Source: JBMORL01 sp049322335
GTDB lineage: Bacteria > Bacteroidota > Bacteroidia > Flavobacteriales_D > UBA2798
NCBI GenBank assembly: GCA_049322335.1
Contig: JBMORL010000061.1
Location: 54,020-118,019 of the forward strand
Direction of reading: 5' to 3'
Length of the DNA: 64,000 bases
In this document: in pieces, positions 61,285 to 64,000 of the stretch
How the letters are laid out: each line of letters begins with the position of its first letter
How positions within the stretch are numbered: position 1 is the stretch's first letter
Notes under the pieces: generated by a model
What the model was told of the DNA's origin: nothing
Seen by the model: the letters and a program-made list of their open reading frames with translations, nothing else
Databases searched by the model: none
Program-made: the position numbers and the translations under genes

Positions 61285-61773
61285 ATGAAAAACCATCTCA
61301 CTATTGTTGTTCTGTTTTCTTTCTGGTTGTCTTGCACACCGGATTCTCCCAAAGAACAGATCATTGCCGGGCCGCTGGAAAGGGACGATACAGTAAACAG
61401 GAACGAATTTTCGCAGATAGAAAATGAACTTCTTTTGCAAAAAGAAAAGATCAGGATTTTTCCCGAAAAGGAAATGATGGAAGCTACCGGAATAACCTTA
61501 CAGGAACTGGAAAAAACACTCTCGGCAGGAAATCTTAAAACCGGAAACATAACAGGAAAAGGAGAGCTGGAGGTGAAGTCGGAATTAAAAAATGTGGAAG
61601 AGGTAAAATATATTGTTGTACGCAGTACAGGAAATGAAACAGTAATGCTGGGAGATGTTGCCGATATTTTCAGCGGGGTAACTGATGAAGAAATTGAATA
61701 CCGGAAAAAAAAATATGGCTACTTTGAAATGATCAAAACGGATAGCGGAACATATCGCTTTATACCGAAGTGA
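61285..61773 (+). CDS. Hypothetical lipoprotein (162 aa)
   Basis: A 162-residue protein with lipobox WLSC (C17). The mature part is charged and mostly helical at first (NEFSQIENELLLQKEKIRIF), then strands (ELEVKSELKNVEEVKYIVV). It contains VMLGDVADIFSGVTDEEIEY and ends YRFIPK. No family recognised. The preceding terminator overlaps its promoter region, and no -7 box was identified. Confidence 0.6.
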   Translation: MKNHLTIVVLFSFWLSCTPDSPKEQIIAGPLERDDTVNRNEFSQIENELLLQKEKIRIFPEKEMMEATGITLQELEKTLSAGNLKTGNITGKGELEVKSELKNVEEVKYIVVRSTGNETVMLGDVADIFSGVTDEEIEYRKKKYGYFEMIKTDSGTYRFIPK

Positions 61774-61871
61774 AATTTATCATGGTCTGTTTTTTTTAAA
61801 GAATTTCATTCGGCATAATACCAGTTGTTGGTCTGTTTAATAAATCAGTTTGGTATTACTAAATAAAGCTT

Positions 61872-62534
61872 TTAATCAATCAGCGCATTATCCGTAGCAA
61901 ACTTTACCAGTCCAATGGAGTTTTTTACTCCGATTTTTTTCAGCAGGCGGTGGCGATGGCACTCTACAGTCCGGTGAGAGATATCCAGTGCGTTGCCAAT
62001 TTGTATGTTGGTCATTCCCTTGCCAATCATTCTCAGAACAGTTTTTTCCCTTTCTGTAAAATGATAAATACCATTTATTCCCATTACTTCCACGTTTCTT
62101 AATGAATTATGGGAAACGTTTAATACATCTTTTGGCAATTGTTTGCTGAAGAACTGATTTCTCCTGTATACAGTGCGGATAGCATAAATCAATTCGTCTT
62201 TACCTGAGTCTTTCAGGCAAAATCCCAGTGCACCGGCTTTAATGGATTTAGCTACTACCGATTTTTCGTTATACATACTCAGCATCAATATTCTCGCCCC
62301 GGGATAATGTTTAATAACCATTTTCACCGTGTCAATTCCTCCGTTTTTTTTCATCTGTACGTCCATCAGGATCACATCTGTTTTTACTCTTGCCAACAGC
62401 GGCAACACTTCCGATCCGTCAGAACATTCTCCCACAATGGAAAAAGAAGGAATGGTTTCCAGCACCGCGCGCAAACCGGCACGAACTATTTTGTGGTCGT
62501 CCACGATTAGTATACGAATATTTTCGTTTTTCAT
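61872..62534 (-). CDS. NarL/LuxR-type response regulator
   Basis: A 220-residue two-domain regulator. The receiver has D12/D13 (LIVDDHK), phospho-acceptor D58 in VILMDVQM and the Lys in FCLKDSGKD. The GerE HTH has FTEREKTVLRMIGKG and GNALDISHRTVECHRHRLLK. It is about as long as the regulator at 9023. No kinase is adjacent. ATG 62534 is supported by the receiver boundary and by a strong -7 box 4 nt upstream; the frame extends 18 codons further but across the promoter. Confidence 0.93.
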   Translation of the reverse strand: MKNENIRILIVDDHKIVRAGLRAVLETIPSFSIVGECSDGSEVLPLLARVKTDVILMDVQMKKNGGIDTVKMVIKHYPGARILMLSMYNEKSVVAKSIKAGALGFCLKDSGKDELIYAIRTVYRRNQFFSKQLPKDVLNVSHNSLRNVEVMGINGIYHFTEREKTVLRMIGKGMTNIQIGNALDISHRTVECHRHRLLKKIGVKNSIGLVKFATDNALID

Positions 62535-62538
62535 ACCA

Positions 62539-62581
62539 CAAATATAACAGGTTTCGGCTGTTTTTACAATACGTAAAAACA
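62539..62581 (-). promoter_or_regulatory. Leaderless promoter and dyad of the response-regulator gene
   Basis: On the minus strand ATTG (complement of 62567-62570), 20-nt spacer, TATATTTG (complement of 62539-62546), then TGGT and ATG. A 9-bp inverted repeat TGTTTTTAC-AATAC-GTAAAAACA (62559-62581) covers the -33 element. It is a natural operator position, possibly for autoregulation. Confidence 0.7.
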
Positions 62582-62747
62582 CGTACATCGTTCTTTACAC
62601 TTTCTAACGTTTAACGCCTTGAAGCAGTAGGAAAAGAAAAGTTGTGTATACATAAATCAGGCGTTTGAGCAATATATTTTTCCGTTATCAAAAGGTAAAT
62701 TTTTTATGCCCTGTGGCGAATAACCGGTAATATTGCAGAAAAAACGC

Positions 62748-63464
62748 ATGCTCCAATACATCAAAAATCAAAACGTACTTTTTCTCGATATCGAAACGGT
62801 TCCTCAGGCCTATCGCTTTGAAGAGCTGAGTCCGCGCGTGCAGGAACTATTTGATGCGAAAACCAAATTTCAGCAAAAAGAAGATGTAACGGCAAAAGAT
62901 CTTTATAAAAAAGCCGGAATATTTGCCGAGTTTGGAAAGATCATTTGCATTTCAGCCGGGCATATTGTTTTTGAAAATGAAAAAAACAGTTTACGTATAA
63001 AATCATTTTATGGTGATGATGAAAAAAAATTGTTACAGGATTTTTCCGTAATGCTTCAGCGCTCGTTTAATGGAAAAGAACATTTGTTGTGCGCCCACAA
63101 CGGAAAGGAATTTGATTTTCCCTGGCTGTGCAGGCGCATGCTGGTGAACGGAATAAAAATTCCTTCCATTCTCGACATACAGGGAATGAAACCCTGGGAA
63201 GTGCGCCACATCGACACAATGGAACTGTGGAAATTCGGAGACTATAAACATTTTACTTCACTTGAACTGCTGGCTGAGATTTTTGGAATTCCCTCTCCCA
63301 AAGACGACATAAAAGGCAGTGATGTTTCGCGCGTGTATTACGAAGAAAAAAACCTGGAGAAAATAGTTACCTATTGCCAGAAGGATGTAGTGGCACTTAC
63401 CCAGTTATTTATGCGCTTTAAAGGCGAGCCATTGATGGAAAACAGCGATATTTGCATTGTATGA
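62748..63464 (+). CDS. DEDDy 3'-5' exonuclease, PolB-like (DnaQ superfamily)
   Basis: A 238-residue exonuclease without polymerase domain. The three Exo motifs are FLDIETVP (D and E), HNGKEFDFPWL (D) and TYCQKDVVAL (Y-x3-D), giving the DEDDy set. It matches the predicted 3'-5' exonuclease family related to family B polymerase proofreading domains; a role in DNA repair or processing is likely but not proven. ATG 62748 is preferred, with TTG 62733 possible. The next gene overlaps by 4 bp (ATGA). Confidence 0.9.
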   Translation: MLQYIKNQNVLFLDIETVPQAYRFEELSPRVQELFDAKTKFQQKEDVTAKDLYKKAGIFAEFGKIICISAGHIVFENEKNSLRIKSFYGDDEKKLLQDFSVMLQRSFNGKEHLLCAHNGKEFDFPWLCRRMLVNGIKIPSILDIQGMKPWEVRHIDTMELWKFGDYKHFTSLELLAEIFGIPSPKDDIKGSDVSRVYYEEKNLEKIVTYCQKDVVALTQLFMRFKGEPLMENSDICIV

Positions 63465-64000
63465 GCCGGATTTTTTTAACCAGTTTGATTTCTTTTTTCA
63501 TTTTCTCCTGTGGTCCCAAACCACAAAAAGGAATTGAAGTACACCGTTCGCTGGAGAGTTGCATCATCGAAAAATTTTTTTCGGAAGAAGAAAGTGATTT
63601 CGGGAAATACCACATCGGGATGACCCGAACAGCTTTCCAGGATATTTCCAACACGGGACATCTCATTCAAAACGAAGATGAGGTGATTGACAGTATTTCC
63701 CTTTGCGGAAATGAAAAGGCATGGTGCGAAGCATCTTTTATTTTTTATGAGGGACGGTTAACGGATATTACCGCTGCGTTTTTTATTGATGAAGAAAAAA
63801 ACGTAACCGTAATTTTTCCCCTGATCACCGAAAAGCTGAATGAAAAATACGGCCCCGGTGTTTCCGAACAGGGCACAATGGTATGGCCAACCGAACGCAA
63901 CAATAAACCTTATATCGTTTATCTTTCAGACGAATCCATTTTCTACAGGCGCCCGGTTATAAAACTGATGCTGGTGGGCGAGGGGAAAGTGGGAGTGTGA
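63461..64000 (+). CDS. Hypothetical lipoprotein (179 aa)
   Basis: A 179-residue lipoprotein with lipobox FFIFSC (C17), coupled to the exonuclease gene by an ATGA overlap; the stop TGA is the last codon of the window. The mature protein (FGKYHIGMTRTAFQDISNTG, EASFIFYEGRLTDITAAFFI, FPLITEKLNEKYGPG) looks like a small alpha-beta periplasmic domain. No family recognised. The pairing with a nuclease gene is probably only operon convenience. Confidence 0.7.
   Translation: MSRIFLTSLISFFIFSCGPKPQKGIEVHRSLESCIIEKFFSEEESDFGKYHIGMTRTAFQDISNTGHLIQNEDEVIDSISLCGNEKAWCEASFIFYEGRLTDITAAFFIDEEKNVTVIFPLITEKLNEKYGPGVSEQGTMVWPTERNNKPYIVYLSDESIFYRRPVIKLMLVGEGKVGV

Overview
The window looks like a chromosomal segment of a Bacteroidota (Bacteroidetes) bacterium. 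The evidence is the recurrent -33 TTTG / -7 TAnnTTTG promoter architecture, several proteins with C-terminal type IX secretion (T9SS) sorting domains, signal peptides ending in xAQ, many small lipoproteins (LxxC lipoboxes), a TonB-dependent receptor with a carboxypeptidase-regulatory-like N-domain, a lamin-tail protein with a gliding-motility-type C-terminus, and a GH3-type acyl-adenylating protein. GC is moderate. No phage, plasmid or CRISPR module is visible. A run of exactly 100 N at 39138-39237 marks an assembly gap, so this is a draft assembly.

Layout. 1-5.4 kb: a TetR regulator cut by the window edge, asnS, a membrane glycosyltransferase, and a minus-strand GT2 plus methyltransferase pair. 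5.5-9.7 kb: rpoN with a PAP2-like membrane protein, tRNA-Asn, a hicBA toxin-antitoxin pair with a frameshifted hicA, and a NarL-type response regulator. 9.8-16.5 kb (mostly minus): SWIB protein, idi, an ECF sigma factor, two paralogous T9SS-sorted proteins with an unusual N-terminal Cys/His extension, and ppi-pheS. 16.5-30 kb: lipoproteins, M1 peptidase, biotin carrier protein, YceI lipoprotein, sterol-desaturase-like hydroxylase, GH3 protein, a REP-associated transposase (RAYT) amid REP palindromes, asd and a large lamin-tail protein. 30-43 kb: TonB receptor, universal stress protein, a 187-bp nested-palindrome element, a T9SS protein, a fibre-like peptidase-S74 protein with 103-residue repeats broken by the gap, a TPR histidine kinase converging on a DNA-binding-domain-only LuxR protein, and ssb. 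44-54 kb: a second fibre-like plus T9SS pair, a GIY-YIG protein, tRNA-Val, and a PorV-like plus helix-hairpin-helix outer-membrane operon. 54-64 kb: YceI lipoprotein, M16 peptidase, RsmF-like methyltransferase, more secreted or lipidated proteins, a second NarL regulator and a DEDDy exonuclease.

Most genes are housekeeping or cell-envelope genes. The unusual material lies in the spaces between them: many short perfect palindromes (REP-like), a nested palindromic MITE-like element, a 28-bp perfect inverted repeat, and promoters placed so close to start codons that at least four regulator genes are predicted to give leaderless mRNAs. The best candidates for undescribed biology are the paralogous pair at 11.8-14.3 kb (a cytosolic Cys-His-Cys-Cys domain in front of an internal signal sequence and a T9SS tail) and the element at 35377-35563. 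No complete new defence or biosynthetic system was found.
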